Below the pieces are notes generated by a model, which searched no databases, was not told where the DNA came from, and saw only the letters and a list, made by a program, of their open reading frames with translations. Position numbers and translations under genes: made by a program. Positions 1-6,603 of a stretch of 14,401 nt of DNA are shown piece after piece (the first letter of the stretch is position 1; each line of letters starts with the position of its first letter). The DNA lies in the NCBI GenBank assembly GCA_017472375.1, contig JAFUQL010000284.1, forward strand, positions 1 to 14,401. Direction: 5' to 3'. The stretch is from Oscillospiraceae bacterium (GTDB lineage: Bacteria > Bacillota > Clostridia > Oscillospirales > Ruminococcaceae).

Positions 1-2
1 AG

Positions 3-48
3 AAACCCCGTCCCCGGCGAAGGCCAGTGCCCTGCCGGACGGGGTTTT
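3..48 (+). terminator. Rho-independent terminator of an upstream unit
   Basis: An exact 11-base inverted repeat (AAACCCCGTCC at 3-13, its complement at 37-47) encloses a GC-rich loop and runs into TTTT at 45-48. This is an intrinsic terminator for a plus-strand gene ending left of the window. The A-rich left foot gives a short T tract on the other strand, so it may work weakly in both directions. Confidence 0.75.
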
Positions 49-527
49 GTCGGCCAAATTCCGGCTGAAACGCCGTTTGATACAACGAACAAACGATAAA
101 AAGTCTCGATTTGGGAAAGTGCTCCTGATGGAGACAATGTGGCAAATTGCAGTTTGCGGCTTTTGCGGTGGCCTTTTAATAAGGATCAAAGAAGCCGCAG
201 CCGTGCCAGCTCCCCCCCCATAAATGGGGGCAGCCTTTCCCGCAGCGGTAAAGCCTTCCCCCTCCGGGGGAAGGTGGCCGAGCGAAGCGAGGCCGGATGA
301 GGGAAGTGACTGCAATCTTACTTTAGGCCCTGCATCCCGTCCCTCATCAGTCGCCTGGCGGCGACAGCTTCCCCCGGAGGGGGAAGCCGTTGGGTTGCCG
401 CAGCGGTGTTGCCGCGGCATATCCCTCATCGACAAACCCAAATTTATCGCAGCAAACACACAAAAATCAAGAGCCAAACTATGGGCGGACCGAACTGCCC
501 TCATGTGCGCGGAGGCGCGAAGGATCT
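49..527. other. Gene-free leader region upstream of the metal ATPase
   Basis: I see no credible gene here. The open frames that cross it read through the palindromic repeat at 255-386 and have no ribosome binding site. Bases 49-200 are AT-richer than the surroundings, as expected of promoter DNA, but I could not find a -35/-10 pair with good matches and spacing, so the ATPase promoter is not assigned. A short C-tract/G-tract hairpin (CCCCCA/TGGGGG) lies near 214-230. No recognisable metal riboswitch core was found. Confidence 0.5.
255..386. repeat. Palindromic intergenic repeat (MITE/REP-like)
   Basis: A 19-base sequence, CTTCCCCCTCCGGGGGAAG (255-273), recurs as its exact reverse complement at 368-386. 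The inner ends also mirror each other (GATGAGGGA at 296-304, TCCCTCATC at 340-348). Each arm also folds on itself: the 19-mer is nearly self-complementary. The left arm adds a GGCC/GGCC hairpin near 277-294 and the right arm a TCGCC/GGCGA hairpin near 350-364. A 10-base direct repeat CCGCAGCGGT flanks the unit at 240-249 and 398-407. Repeats of this style are common in high-GC gut Clostridia. No transposase is present, so if mobile it moves in trans. Confidence 0.7.
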
Positions 528-2384
528 ATGACCAAGAAACAGAAGAAAATGCGCAAACGCATCCTCATTGCGCTGGGGCTGTTCATTCTGGTGAACCTGC
601 TGCCCCTTGAGGGGGTACTGAAACTGGCAGCCTTTCTGGTGCCCTACGCCATCATCGGCCACGATGTGCTGCGGGGCGCGGTGAACGGCATCCGCAACGG
701 ACAGGTGTTCGACGAGCGGTTCCTGATGGCCATTGCCACGGTGGGCGCGCTGATCCTGGGCGAGTACAGCGAGGCGGTCGCCGTTATGCTGTTCTATCAG
801 GTGGGCGAGCTGTTCCAGAGCTACGCGGTGGGCAAGAGCCGCCAGAGCATCGCCAGCCTGATGGACATCCGCCCGGATTACGCCAATGTGATGCGGGACG
901 GAACGCTGGAGCAGGTGGACCCGGACGAGGTGGCCGTGGGGGACGAGATCGTCATCCAGCCCGGCGAGCGGGTGCCGCTGGACGGCGTAGTGGTGGAGGG
1001 GCGCACCAGCCTGGACACCGCTGCCCTCACCGGTGAGAGCCTGCCCCGCGCGGTGGAGACCGGCGACGAGGTCATCAGCGGCTGTGTAAACCTGGACGGC
1101 CTTGTGACCGTGCGGGTCACCAAGCCTTACGGGCAGTCCACCGTGGCGAAGATCCTCGATCTGGTGGAGAATTCCAGCGCCAAGAAGGCCCGCGCCGAGA
1201 ACTTCATCACCAAATTTGCCCGGTGGTACACCCCCGCCGTGTGCGCGCTGGCGCTGGTGCTGGCGGTGCTGCCGCCGCTGGTGCTGGGCGGCGGCTGGTC
1301 CATGTGGATCTACCGTGCACTGAACTTCCTGGTGGTCAGCTGCCCCTGTGCGCTGGTCATCAGCATCCCGCTGAGCTTCTTCGGCGGCATCGGCGGGGCC
1401 TCCCGTCAGGGCATCCTGGTCAAGGGCGGCAACTATCTGGAGGCGCTGGCCGATGCTGAGATCGTGGTCATGGACAAGACCGGCACCCTTACTGAGGGGC
1501 GGTTCACGGTGGCTCAGGTGCAGGCGGCGGGCGCTCTGCAGCCGGCGGAGATGCTGGAGCTGGCCGCACTGGCCGAGCAGCACTCCAGCCACCCGGTGGC
1601 CCGCTCCATCTGTGAGGCGGCCGAACAGCAGGGCCGTCCCGACCCTGCCCGGGTGGGCGAGGTGCAGGAGCTGGCGGGCCTCGGTGTGCGGGCCGTAGTG
1701 GATGGACGCACTGTGGCAGTGGGCAATGGCCGCCTGATGGAGCATGAGAATGTGCGCTGGACGGCGGATGAACACGGCGGCACCGTGGTGTATATGGCGG
1801 TAGATGGCAACTTTGCCGGCGCGATCCGGGTGGAGGATTCCCCGAAAGCCAATGCGCAGGAGGCGCTGCGGGGTCTGAAGCAGGCCGGTGTACAGCGTCT
1901 GGTGATGCTGACCGGTGACGCCCCTGCGGCGGCACAGGCGGTGGCCGGCAAGCTGGGCATCGATGAAGTGCATGCCGGCCTGCTGCCCGCCGACAAGGTG
2001 GAGCAGGTGGAGCGCCTGCTGGCCGGGAAGAAGCCCCACCGCACGCTGGTGTTCGTGGGCGACGGCATCAACGATGCACCGGTGCTGAGCCGCGCCGACG
2101 TGGGCGTGGCCATGGGCGCCATGGGCAGCGACGCGGCCATCGAAGCGGCAGACATCGTGCTGATGGATGACAACCTGAACAAGCTGGCGGCGGCCATCCG
2201 CATCGCCCGGCAGACCCTGCGGGTGGTGAACCAGAACATCGTGTTTGCGCTGGGTGTGAAGGGCCTGGTGCTGGCGCTGTGTGCGCTGGGTGTCGTTGGT
2301 ATGTGGGCGGCGGTGTTTGCCGATGTGGGCGTGGCGGTCATCGCCATCCTGAACGCCAGCCGTATGCTGAATTATCGGGGGTAA
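528..2384 (+). CDS. cadA: Heavy-metal P1B-2 type ATPase (Zn/Cd/Pb exporter), lacking an HMA domain
   Basis: This integral membrane pump should export divalent soft metals such as Zn2+, Cd2+ or Pb2+ using ATP. In the 618-residue product (from ATG 528) I see the actuator TGES at 168-171, the CPC metal site at 272-274, the phosphorylated Asp316 in DKTGT, the HP pair at 355-356, TGD at 462-464 and GDGINDAP at 511-518. The class signatures all fit P1B-2: CPC-x4-SxP, N-x7-K in helix 7 and DxG-x7-N in helix 8. The N-terminus is a lysine-rich tail followed at once by membrane helices. There is no CxxC HMA domain and no His-rich stretch. ATG 528 has a GGAGG at 511-515, spaced rather far. The open frame extends upstream to 390, but that part translates repeat DNA. 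A small membrane gene follows after 4 bases. The exact metal is inferred from class; the symbol is a family name. Confidence 0.9.
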   Translation: MTKKQKKMRKRILIALGLFILVNLLPLEGVLKLAAFLVPYAIIGHDVLRGAVNGIRNGQVFDERFLMAIATVGALILGEYSEAVAVMLFYQVGELFQSYAVGKSRQSIASLMDIRPDYANVMRDGTLEQVDPDEVAVGDEIVIQPGERVPLDGVVVEGRTSLDTAALTGESLPRAVETGDEVISGCVNLDGLVTVRVTKPYGQSTVAKILDLVENSSAKKARAENFITKFARWYTPAVCALALVLAVLPPLVLGGGWSMWIYRALNFLVVSCPCALVISIPLSFFGGIGGASRQGILVKGGNYLEALADAEIVVMDKTGTLTEGRFTVAQVQAAGALQPAEMLELAALAEQHSSHPVARSICEAAEQQGRPDPARVGEVQELAGLGVRAVVDGRTVAVGNGRLMEHENVRWTADEHGGTVVYMAVDGNFAGAIRVEDSPKANAQEALRGLKQAGVQRLVMLTGDAPAAAQAVAGKLGIDEVHAGLLPADKVEQVERLLAGKKPHRTLVFVGDGINDAPVLSRADVGVAMGAMGSDAAIEAADIVLMDDNLNKLAAAIRIARQTLRVVNQNIVFALGVKGLVLALCALGVVGMWAAVFADVGVAVIAILNASRMLNYRG

Positions 2385-2388
2385 TACC

Positions 2389-2604
2389 ATGAAAAAAGAC
2401 GACTATCGCAAGCTGTACGGTATGGCCATCATCTGTGTGATCTTCTTCTTCCTGAGCTGCTTCGGCGGCTGGGTGGAGCTGAGCACGGCGGAAACCGCCA
2501 TCATGCCCTTCTGGCAGCTGGTGGTGATGCGGGCGATCCAGCTTCTGCTGCCCGCCGCCGCCTTCTATGGTCTGGGTCAGTGGATCCGCCGCAAGGGGCT
2601 GTAA
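2389..2604 (+). CDS. Small two-helix membrane protein coupled to the metal ATPase
   Basis: I do not recognise this 71-residue protein. It starts with charged MKKDDYRK, has a first hydrophobic segment at about 11-27 (rich in Ile, Phe and Cys), a short polar linker, a second segment at about 41-63, and ends in a basic IRRKGL tail, so both ends probably face the cytoplasm. It begins 4 bases after the ATPase stop. The only purine-rich stretch upstream, GGGGG, lies at the ATPase's last codons, so translation is probably coupled. A strong terminator follows, so the two genes form one unit. A role as a regulator or accessory subunit of the pump is an inference from position only. It could equally be an unrelated hitchhiker. 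Confidence 0.75.
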   Translation: MKKDDYRKLYGMAIICVIFFFLSCFGGWVELSTAETAIMPFWQLVVMRAIQLLLPAAAFYGLGQWIRRKGL

Positions 2605-2621
2605 GCTGCGTACATAAAAAC

Positions 2622-2653
2622 AAAGGCCGGTACCCGAGGGTACCGGCCTTTTT
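2622..2653. terminator. Bidirectional intrinsic terminator
   Basis: A perfect 13-base-pair stem (AAAGGCCGGTACC at 2622-2634, complement at 2639-2651) has a CGAG tetraloop. It has a T run on the plus strand (2649-2653) and, through upstream A bases, a T-rich tract on the minus strand. It ends both the ATPase unit and the convergent minus-strand unit whose last stop codon is at 2673. Confidence 0.92.
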
Positions 2654-2672
2654 GTGTACAGATATGAAGCGA

Positions 2673-2894
2673 TCACTTTTTGCGCTTTTTGTTTTTGCGG
2701 GCCTCCTTGCGGGCGGCTTCGTCGGCAGCCTGCTGCTGTCTGCGGTAATACTTGGCCAGAAAATAGAAGCTGCAGGCAGCGAAGATGAAGATAAATGCCC
2801 GCTCGCTGTTTCCGTCCAGCGCGTAGACCACCGCGATGATGGCGTGAACCACCGTGAGCAGCATGAAAATGGTGAAATGGGAAAACTTTTTCAT
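2673..2894 (-). CDS. Small two-helix membrane protein with basic C-terminal tail
   Basis: Unrecognised 73-residue protein. Two hydrophobic segments (about 7-26 and 32-47) are separated by a short polar turn (DGNSERA). They are followed by a long, strongly charged tail starting YYRRQQQ and ending in alternating Lys/Arg, predicted to be cytoplasmic and possibly helical. A good AAAGGA ribosome binding site lies about nine bases before the ATG. It starts 23 bases after the stop of the secreted protein gene upstream and ends just before a strong terminator, so it is the second gene of a two-gene transcript. The function is unknown. A helper role for the secreted protein is conceivable but not shown. 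Confidence 0.75.
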   Translation of the reverse strand: MKKFSHFTIFMLLTVVHAIIAVVYALDGNSERAFIFIFAACSFYFLAKYYRRQQQAADEAARKEARKNKKRKK

Positions 2895-2917
2895 GGTGTT
2901 GCGTCCTTTCCTGTGGG

Positions 2918-3925
2918 TCAGCCCAGGACCTTCAACGGGCTGTTGGCGGTCCAGACGGTACCGTCCAGCAGGCGGGTGAGGGCCAGTGTGCCGCCGGCGT
3001 TCACCCGGGCGGGGTCAAGGGCAAAGAAGTCGCTCTCTTTCAGGGCGGCGGGGTCGGCGTCGGCGGCGTAGCCCACCACGCACACCCAGTGCCCATAGAC
3101 CGCCGAGGTGGAGATGTGCGGCCAGTTCACCTGGGTCCAGCCACCCGCGCCGTCGGCGTGGTACTCGTGGGTGGTGGTGCGGTCGCTGTGCTTGCTCACG
3201 CCCTCCACATGGGTATTCTGCAGGTGAACGATCACCGGGTGGCCGGCGTTCAGCTCGCTGTACAGCTTGTCCAGGCAGTCGGTCAGCCCACCGTTCCAGG
3301 CGGAAAACCCGCCCGCCGACCAGATGGCGCCCACGCTGCCCCACATCCCCGCGCCGGAGCAGATGCTGCCGTCGGTGATGGTGCGGGCGTAGCGCATGGC
3401 ATACAGGCTGCACTGACCCGGCGCCTGGTTGCCGATGGCCAGAATGTCCTCGTAGTTGAAGGGCAGCAGGCGGATGCCGCCGGTGAGCACGGTAGCGGGC
3501 TGTTCCACCGTGACCGTGCAAACCGCGCTCGCCCCGTGCAGGGTCACAGTGACGGTGGCGGTGCCGGGAGCGGCGGCGGTGACCAGGCCGTTCCCGTCCA
3601 CGGTGCAGACGGTCTCATCGCTGCTGGTGTAGGTGGGGGCTTCCACCACCCCATCCGCCCAGCGGGCAGGGGTCACGGCGGTGACGGTGACGGTGGCGCT
3701 GTCGCCCGGTCCCAGCGCAAGGGACTCGCTGCTCAGGGTCAGCCCGGTGAGGGGCGGGGCCAGCACCGGGAGGGCGGCCCCAGCGGCAGCCGGGGCAATG
3801 GTGAGGGTAGGCGGCATGAATTCGGGCGCCGCATAAACGGGGCACAGCCCGCCTGCGCCCACCGACAGCACCGCAGCCGCCGCAAGACAAAGGCCTGCGC
3901 GCAGCAGGCCGGAAGGTTTCTGCAT
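2918..3925 (-). CDS. Secreted protein: Ig-like (BIG2) domain plus C39/papain-like cysteine peptidase domain
   Basis: A 335-residue exported protein. Residues 1-32 form a signal peptide (basic n-region, Ala/Leu/Val core, PVYAAP near the cut). Residues about 60-142 are a bacterial Ig-like group 2 domain: SLALGPGDSATVTV, then a YTSSDETVCTVDGNGLVTA segment and a beta-rich end. Residues about 150-335 resemble the C39/papain-like fold, with Gln171-Cys172 opening a helix (QCSLYAMRYA), His279 in GHWVCVVGY and Asp304 in FFALDPA. That is a plausible oxyanion Gln plus Cys-His-Asp triad. The start is set by GAAGGAG five bases before ATG 3925; the frame is open further upstream, but that part includes the promoter. 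No LPXTG or S-layer motif is visible. Substrate unknown; the role could be wall-linked proteolysis or peptide cross-link cleavage. The domain call is from motifs only. Confidence 0.8.
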   Translation of the reverse strand: MQKPSGLLRAGLCLAAAAVLSVGAGGLCPVYAAPEFMPPTLTIAPAAAGAALPVLAPPLTGLTLSSESLALGPGDSATVTVTAVTPARWADGVVEAPTYTSSDETVCTVDGNGLVTAAAPGTATVTVTLHGASAVCTVTVEQPATVLTGGIRLLPFNYEDILAIGNQAPGQCSLYAMRYARTITDGSICSGAGMWGSVGAIWSAGGFSAWNGGLTDCLDKLYSELNAGHPVIVHLQNTHVEGVSKHSDRTTTHEYHADGAGGWTQVNWPHISTSAVYGHWVCVVGYAADADPAALKESDFFALDPARVNAGGTLALTRLLDGTVWTANSPLKVLG

Positions 3926-3995
3926 GGGGTCTCCTTCAAAGGCGTATGGCAAAAAACCGTGATAACGCCTTCTTTTTACAAAATTCTCGCTTACC

Positions 3996-4024
3996 AGTAT
4001 AACCACTCGGCGCGCTTTTTGCAA
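3996..4024 (-). promoter_or_regulatory. Sigma-70 type promoter for the secreted peptidase unit
   Basis: Read on the minus strand: TTGCAA (4019-4024), a 17-base spacer, then TATACT (3996-4001). Transcription would start near 3989, giving a leader of about 64 bases before ATG 3925 with its GAAGGAG site. The TTGCAA is itself palindromic, but I found no matching -10 for a divergent start on the plus strand. Confidence 0.75.
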
Positions 4025-4068
4025 TGGGGAATAAAAATGCCCCGAAGCGGCATAAGCATGGGGTAACA

Positions 4069-4084
4069 GCGGCCGGCGGGCCGC
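4069..4084 (+). other. Leader hairpin before the DUF4830-like gene
   Basis: A perfect six-base stem, GCGGCC/GGCCGC, with a GGCG loop sits seven bases before the GGGAGGG ribosome binding site of the gene starting at 4106. It is too short and lacks a T tract, so it is not a terminator. It may stabilise the transcript or influence initiation. A second weak stem (ATGCC/GGCAT, 4037-4053) precedes it. Confidence 0.35.
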
Positions 4085-4105
4085 ACACAAGGGAGGGATT
4101 TGTGC

Positions 4106-4744
4106 GTGTTTGTGCTTACAATGAACAAGGCCGGCCTGAAAAAACTGGGGACGGTGGTACTGTGCGGGGTGGTGCTCACCGGCACGGTGCTTGCGGTGAA
4201 TCATTATATGGAAACGGATACGGCGGCGGTCTCGGCGGCTGAGAGTGAGAGCACCATCGACACCATTCAGGACATCGCGGCATGGTTCAGCGCCCGCGGG
4301 CTGGACATTGACATGACCACCACGGCGGTGGATGAGGTGAAGATCCCCAAAAAGTGGGACGATGACTTCAAGGCATTTGAGGAGGTGGTCCAGCAGAGCG
4401 GCAGCGGCCTGAAAAAATACAAGGGCAAGGCGGTGGAAAAGTGGACGGCGGTCGTTCCGGCCCGCAGTGACGGGACCAACACCTGCCAGGCAGTGCTGCT
4501 GGTGTACCGCAAAAAGCCGGTGGGCGCGTATCTGCTCACCAAGCCCTCCGGCGAGGTGACCGGGCTGAGCGATGCGGCGGCCACCGCCGCGCCCCTGACC
4601 GAAGCGGAGACGGCCAATGCGGAGCTGTTCGGTGAGGGAGCGCAGGAGACCGCAGCCGTGCCCGAAGACGAGGCTGCGCTGGAAACAGCACTGGCTGTGG
4701 ATGAGGAGCTGTTGGCCTCAGCGGGGGCCGAGCCGGTGGAGTGA
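4106..4744 (+). CDS. Membrane-anchored DUF4830-like protein
   Basis: The 212-residue product has a basic N-terminus, one hydrophobic segment (about 14-31) that anchors or exports it, and a domain at about 50-150. This domain resembles the DUF4830 family of unknown function: WFSARGLDIDM, EVKIPKKWDDDF, LKKYKGKAVEKWT and AVLLVYRKKPVGAYL match the usual order of a helix, an IPxxF/W segment, a YxGK turn and a LVYxxxxIG strand. The last 55 residues are acidic and Ala/Glu-rich, probably disordered. Start choice: GGGAGGG (4091-4097) is eight bases before GTG 4106. TTG 4100 is too close and ATG 4121 too far. It is divergent from the secreted peptidase gene and ends at a shared terminator. The family match is from memory of the motif pattern. 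Confidence 0.75.
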   Translation: MFVLTMNKAGLKKLGTVVLCGVVLTGTVLAVNHYMETDTAAVSAAESESTIDTIQDIAAWFSARGLDIDMTTTAVDEVKIPKKWDDDFKAFEEVVQQSGSGLKKYKGKAVEKWTAVVPARSDGTNTCQAVLLVYRKKPVGAYLLTKPSGEVTGLSDAAATAAPLTEAETANAELFGEGAQETAAVPEDEAALETALAVDEELLASAGAEPVE

Positions 4745-4766
4745 GCCGGGGATACGCACACAAAAA

Positions 4767-4818
4767 ACGCCGGTGCAGCACCTGCCCATCTGGGTGGGAG
4801 CTGCACCGGCGTGCGTTG
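4767..4818. terminator. Bidirectional terminator between the DUF4830-like gene and ptsI
   Basis: A perfect 13-base-pair stem (ACGCCGGTGCAGC at 4767-4779, complement at 4800-4812) has an inner CCCA/TGGG pairing in its loop. On the minus strand it runs straight into six T bases (A bases 4762-4767 here), a strong ending for ptsI. On the plus strand the tail is GCGTTGTTTTG, weaker but usable. Confidence 0.88.
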
Positions 4819-4829
4819 TTTTGATCGGT

Positions 4830-6494
4830 TTAAAGGCCGAGTTCATCCAGCAGACGCTCCCGGTTCAGGCGGGTGTCAATGCTGCGGATGGTGCCGCGCA
4901 GGGGCAGCACCTGATTGGGGGATACGCTCAGCTCGTCGATGCCCATGGCCAAAAACAGCTCGGTGAGCTGCTGATCGCCGGCCAGTTCGCCGCAGATGCC
5001 GATCCATTTTCCGTATCGGTGGATGGAATCGGCGGCGCGGTGGATCATGCGCAGCACGGCGGGATGATGGGGATCGTAGAAGCGGTCCAATACGCCGGAC
5101 TGCCGGTCGCAGGCCAGCGTGTACTGGGTCAGATCGTTGGTGCCCACGCTGAAAAAATCGGCGAGCTGTGCCAGCTCCTCGCTCATCATGGCGGCGGCGG
5201 GGGTCTCGATCATCACACCCAGCGGCACGTTTTTGTCAAAGGGAATGCCCTCGGCGGCCAGTTCCGCCTGTACCTCGCAGCACAGATCCCGGCACGCTTC
5301 GAATTCCCACGGGCTGACGATCATGGGCAGCAGGATGGCCATTCGGCCGCAGGCCGATGCCCGGTACAGGGCCCGAAGCTGCACCCGGAAAAGGTCCGGC
5401 CGGGTCAGGCACAGGCGCACCGCCCGCATCCCGAGGGCGGGGTTTTCCTCGGCAGGCAGCTGCAGGTAATCCACCTGTTTGTCTGCGCCGATGTCCAGCG
5501 TGCGGATGACCACCAGCTTGCCTTCCATCTGTTCCAGAATGTTTCGGTAAAAGCAGAACTGCTCCTCCTCGGTAGGGCAGGAGGCCGTTTGAAGGTAGAG
5601 CAGCTCGCTGCGCAGCAAGCCGATGCCGTTGCCCTCGTTGGCCTTGACCGCGGGCAGATCCTCGGGGCCGCTGATGTTGCAGGCCACCTGCACCATCCTG
5701 CCGTCCAGTGTTTCGTTGGGCTTGCCCTTCAGGTCGTGCAGCAGAAGCGCCAGGCGCTGCTGGGTCTCCCGTTTGGCCAGCAGTGCGGCACGGGTGGGCT
5801 CATCGGCGTTCAGGAACACCTCGCCGGTCTCGCCGTCCACAAAGACCTCCTGGCCCTCATACTGGGGGTGCAGGATGCCCTCGGCGGCCACCACCGCGGG
5901 GATGCCCATGGTGCGGGCCAGAATGGCCGTGTGGCTGGTGATGCTGCCGGCCTCGGTGACAAAGGCGAGGATCTTGGACTTGTCCAGCTGGATGGTCTCG
6001 GAGGGGGCCAGGTCGTCGCTGACCAGCACCACCGGGAATTCCAGATCGAGCTGAGCCTCCACCCGGCCGGCCAGGATGTTCAGCAGGCGGCGTCCCACGT
6101 CCTGCACGTCCGCGGCGCGGGCGCGCATATAGGGATCCTCCATCTCCAGAAAGAACTGCATGAAGTGGCGGGAGGTGGCGTCCACCGCGGCTTCGGCGTT
6201 CATGCCGTCCAAACGGATCATCCGCTGGACGGAGTCCTCCAGGTCCAGATCTTCCGCCAGAAGCTGGTGGGTCAGGAACAGGTCGGCAGCCTCCTGCCCG
6301 GCCCGCTCCAATGCCCGCTGGGCCAGTGCCTCAAGCTGGGCGCTGGCGCGGGTCTGGGCGGCCTTGAACCGGGCCCACTCGGCGCCGGGATCTTCGGCCA
6401 CATCCACGGCAATGGGGGCGGGGGCGCGCCGGAACAGATACAGCGGCCCGCAGATCACGCCCGCGGACGCGCCCTGCCCCTGGATCGAGATCAT
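4830..6494 (-). CDS. ptsI: PTS enzyme I (phosphoenolpyruvate-protein phosphotransferase)
   Basis: This cytoplasmic enzyme takes phosphate from phosphoenolpyruvate and passes it to HPr, the first step of the sugar phosphotransferase system. The 554-residue length fits the family. The N-terminal part holds the HPr-binding helices and the swivelling domain with active His188 in GSITSHTA. The C-terminal barrel carries Arg331 in RTLDIGADK, the GVMIETPAA segment (426-434), FSVGTNDLTQY (448-458), the DPHHPAV segment (474-480) and Cys501 in GICGEL. All key residues are present. ATG 6494 is chosen because AAAGGAGG lies nine bases before it; 12 extra codons upstream have no such site. It follows ptsH on the same strand, but an intrinsic terminator lies in the 109-base gap, and I see no convincing separate promoter. 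No sugar permease gene is nearby. Confidence 0.97.
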   Translation of the reverse strand: MISIQGQGASAGVICGPLYLFRRAPAPIAVDVAEDPGAEWARFKAAQTRASAQLEALAQRALERAGQEAADLFLTHQLLAEDLDLEDSVQRMIRLDGMNAEAAVDATSRHFMQFFLEMEDPYMRARAADVQDVGRRLLNILAGRVEAQLDLEFPVVLVSDDLAPSETIQLDKSKILAFVTEAGSITSHTAILARTMGIPAVVAAEGILHPQYEGQEVFVDGETGEVFLNADEPTRAALLAKRETQQRLALLLHDLKGKPNETLDGRMVQVACNISGPEDLPAVKANEGNGIGLLRSELLYLQTASCPTEEEQFCFYRNILEQMEGKLVVIRTLDIGADKQVDYLQLPAEENPALGMRAVRLCLTRPDLFRVQLRALYRASACGRMAILLPMIVSPWEFEACRDLCCEVQAELAAEGIPFDKNVPLGVMIETPAAAMMSEELAQLADFFSVGTNDLTQYTLACDRQSGVLDRFYDPHHPAVLRMIHRAADSIHRYGKWIGICGELAGDQQLTELFLAMGIDELSVSPNQVLPLRGTIRSIDTRLNRERLLDELGL

Positions 6495-6527
6495 GGAAAC
6501 GCGCCTCCTTTCCGGTGGAATATCGCA

Positions 6528-6574
6528 CAAAAAACCGCGCAGCCCGGGGCGTTACGCCTCCCGGACGGCGCGGT
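6528..6574 (-). terminator. Intrinsic terminator in the ptsH-ptsI gap (possible attenuator)
   Basis: Read on the minus strand, ACCGCGC (6568-6574) pairs with GCGCGGT (6534-6540). Inner CCGG/CCGG and GGCG/CGCC stems form an imperfect hairpin of about 15 pairs with a TAA loop, followed by six T bases (6529-6534). It sits about 30 bases after the ptsH stop and about 17 bases before the ptsI ribosome binding site. Upstream GACGG (near 6583-6587) could pair with CCGTC inside the left arm, giving a weak competing fold. It probably sets HPr above enzyme I. Whether it is regulated cannot be told from sequence. Confidence 0.8.
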
Positions 6575-6603
6575 CAAACAAAACCGTCTGATGGTCACAA
6601 AGC

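Noticed and set aside
49..254. Metal-sensing riboswitch before the ATPase
   Set aside because: Short stems are present, but none matches a known metal riboswitch core that I can recognise, and no covariation data are available.
255..386. CRISPR-like repeat array
   Set aside because: There are only two copies of the 19-mer and they are inverted, not direct, with no regular spacers and no cas genes.
390..527. N-terminal extension of the metal ATPase
   Set aside because: The added 46 codons translate the end of the repeat element and flank, show no family similarity and have no ribosome binding site.
224..610. Possible small plus-strand gene upstream of the ATPase
   Set aside because: It reads through both arms of the palindromic repeat and overlaps the true ATPase start in another frame.
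501..2390. Long open frame on the minus strand opposite the metal ATPase
   Set aside because: It is rich in His, Gln and Arg with no recognisable domain and lies entirely opposite a gene with complete family motifs. Such shadows are expected at this GC content. The same holds for antisense frames opposite ptsI (4617-6674, plus), the M20 gene (6995-8311, plus), the first transporter (10823-12346, minus) and the amidohydrolase (12343-13557, minus).
2986..4066. Plus-strand open frames opposite the secreted peptidase
   Set aside because: They are Arg- or Gly-rich shadow translations without ribosome binding sites or domains.
3926..4204. N-terminal extension of the secreted peptidase
   Set aside because: It would cover the TTGCAA-N17-TATACT promoter and place a signal peptide in mid-protein. 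ATG 3925 has a good ribosome binding site.
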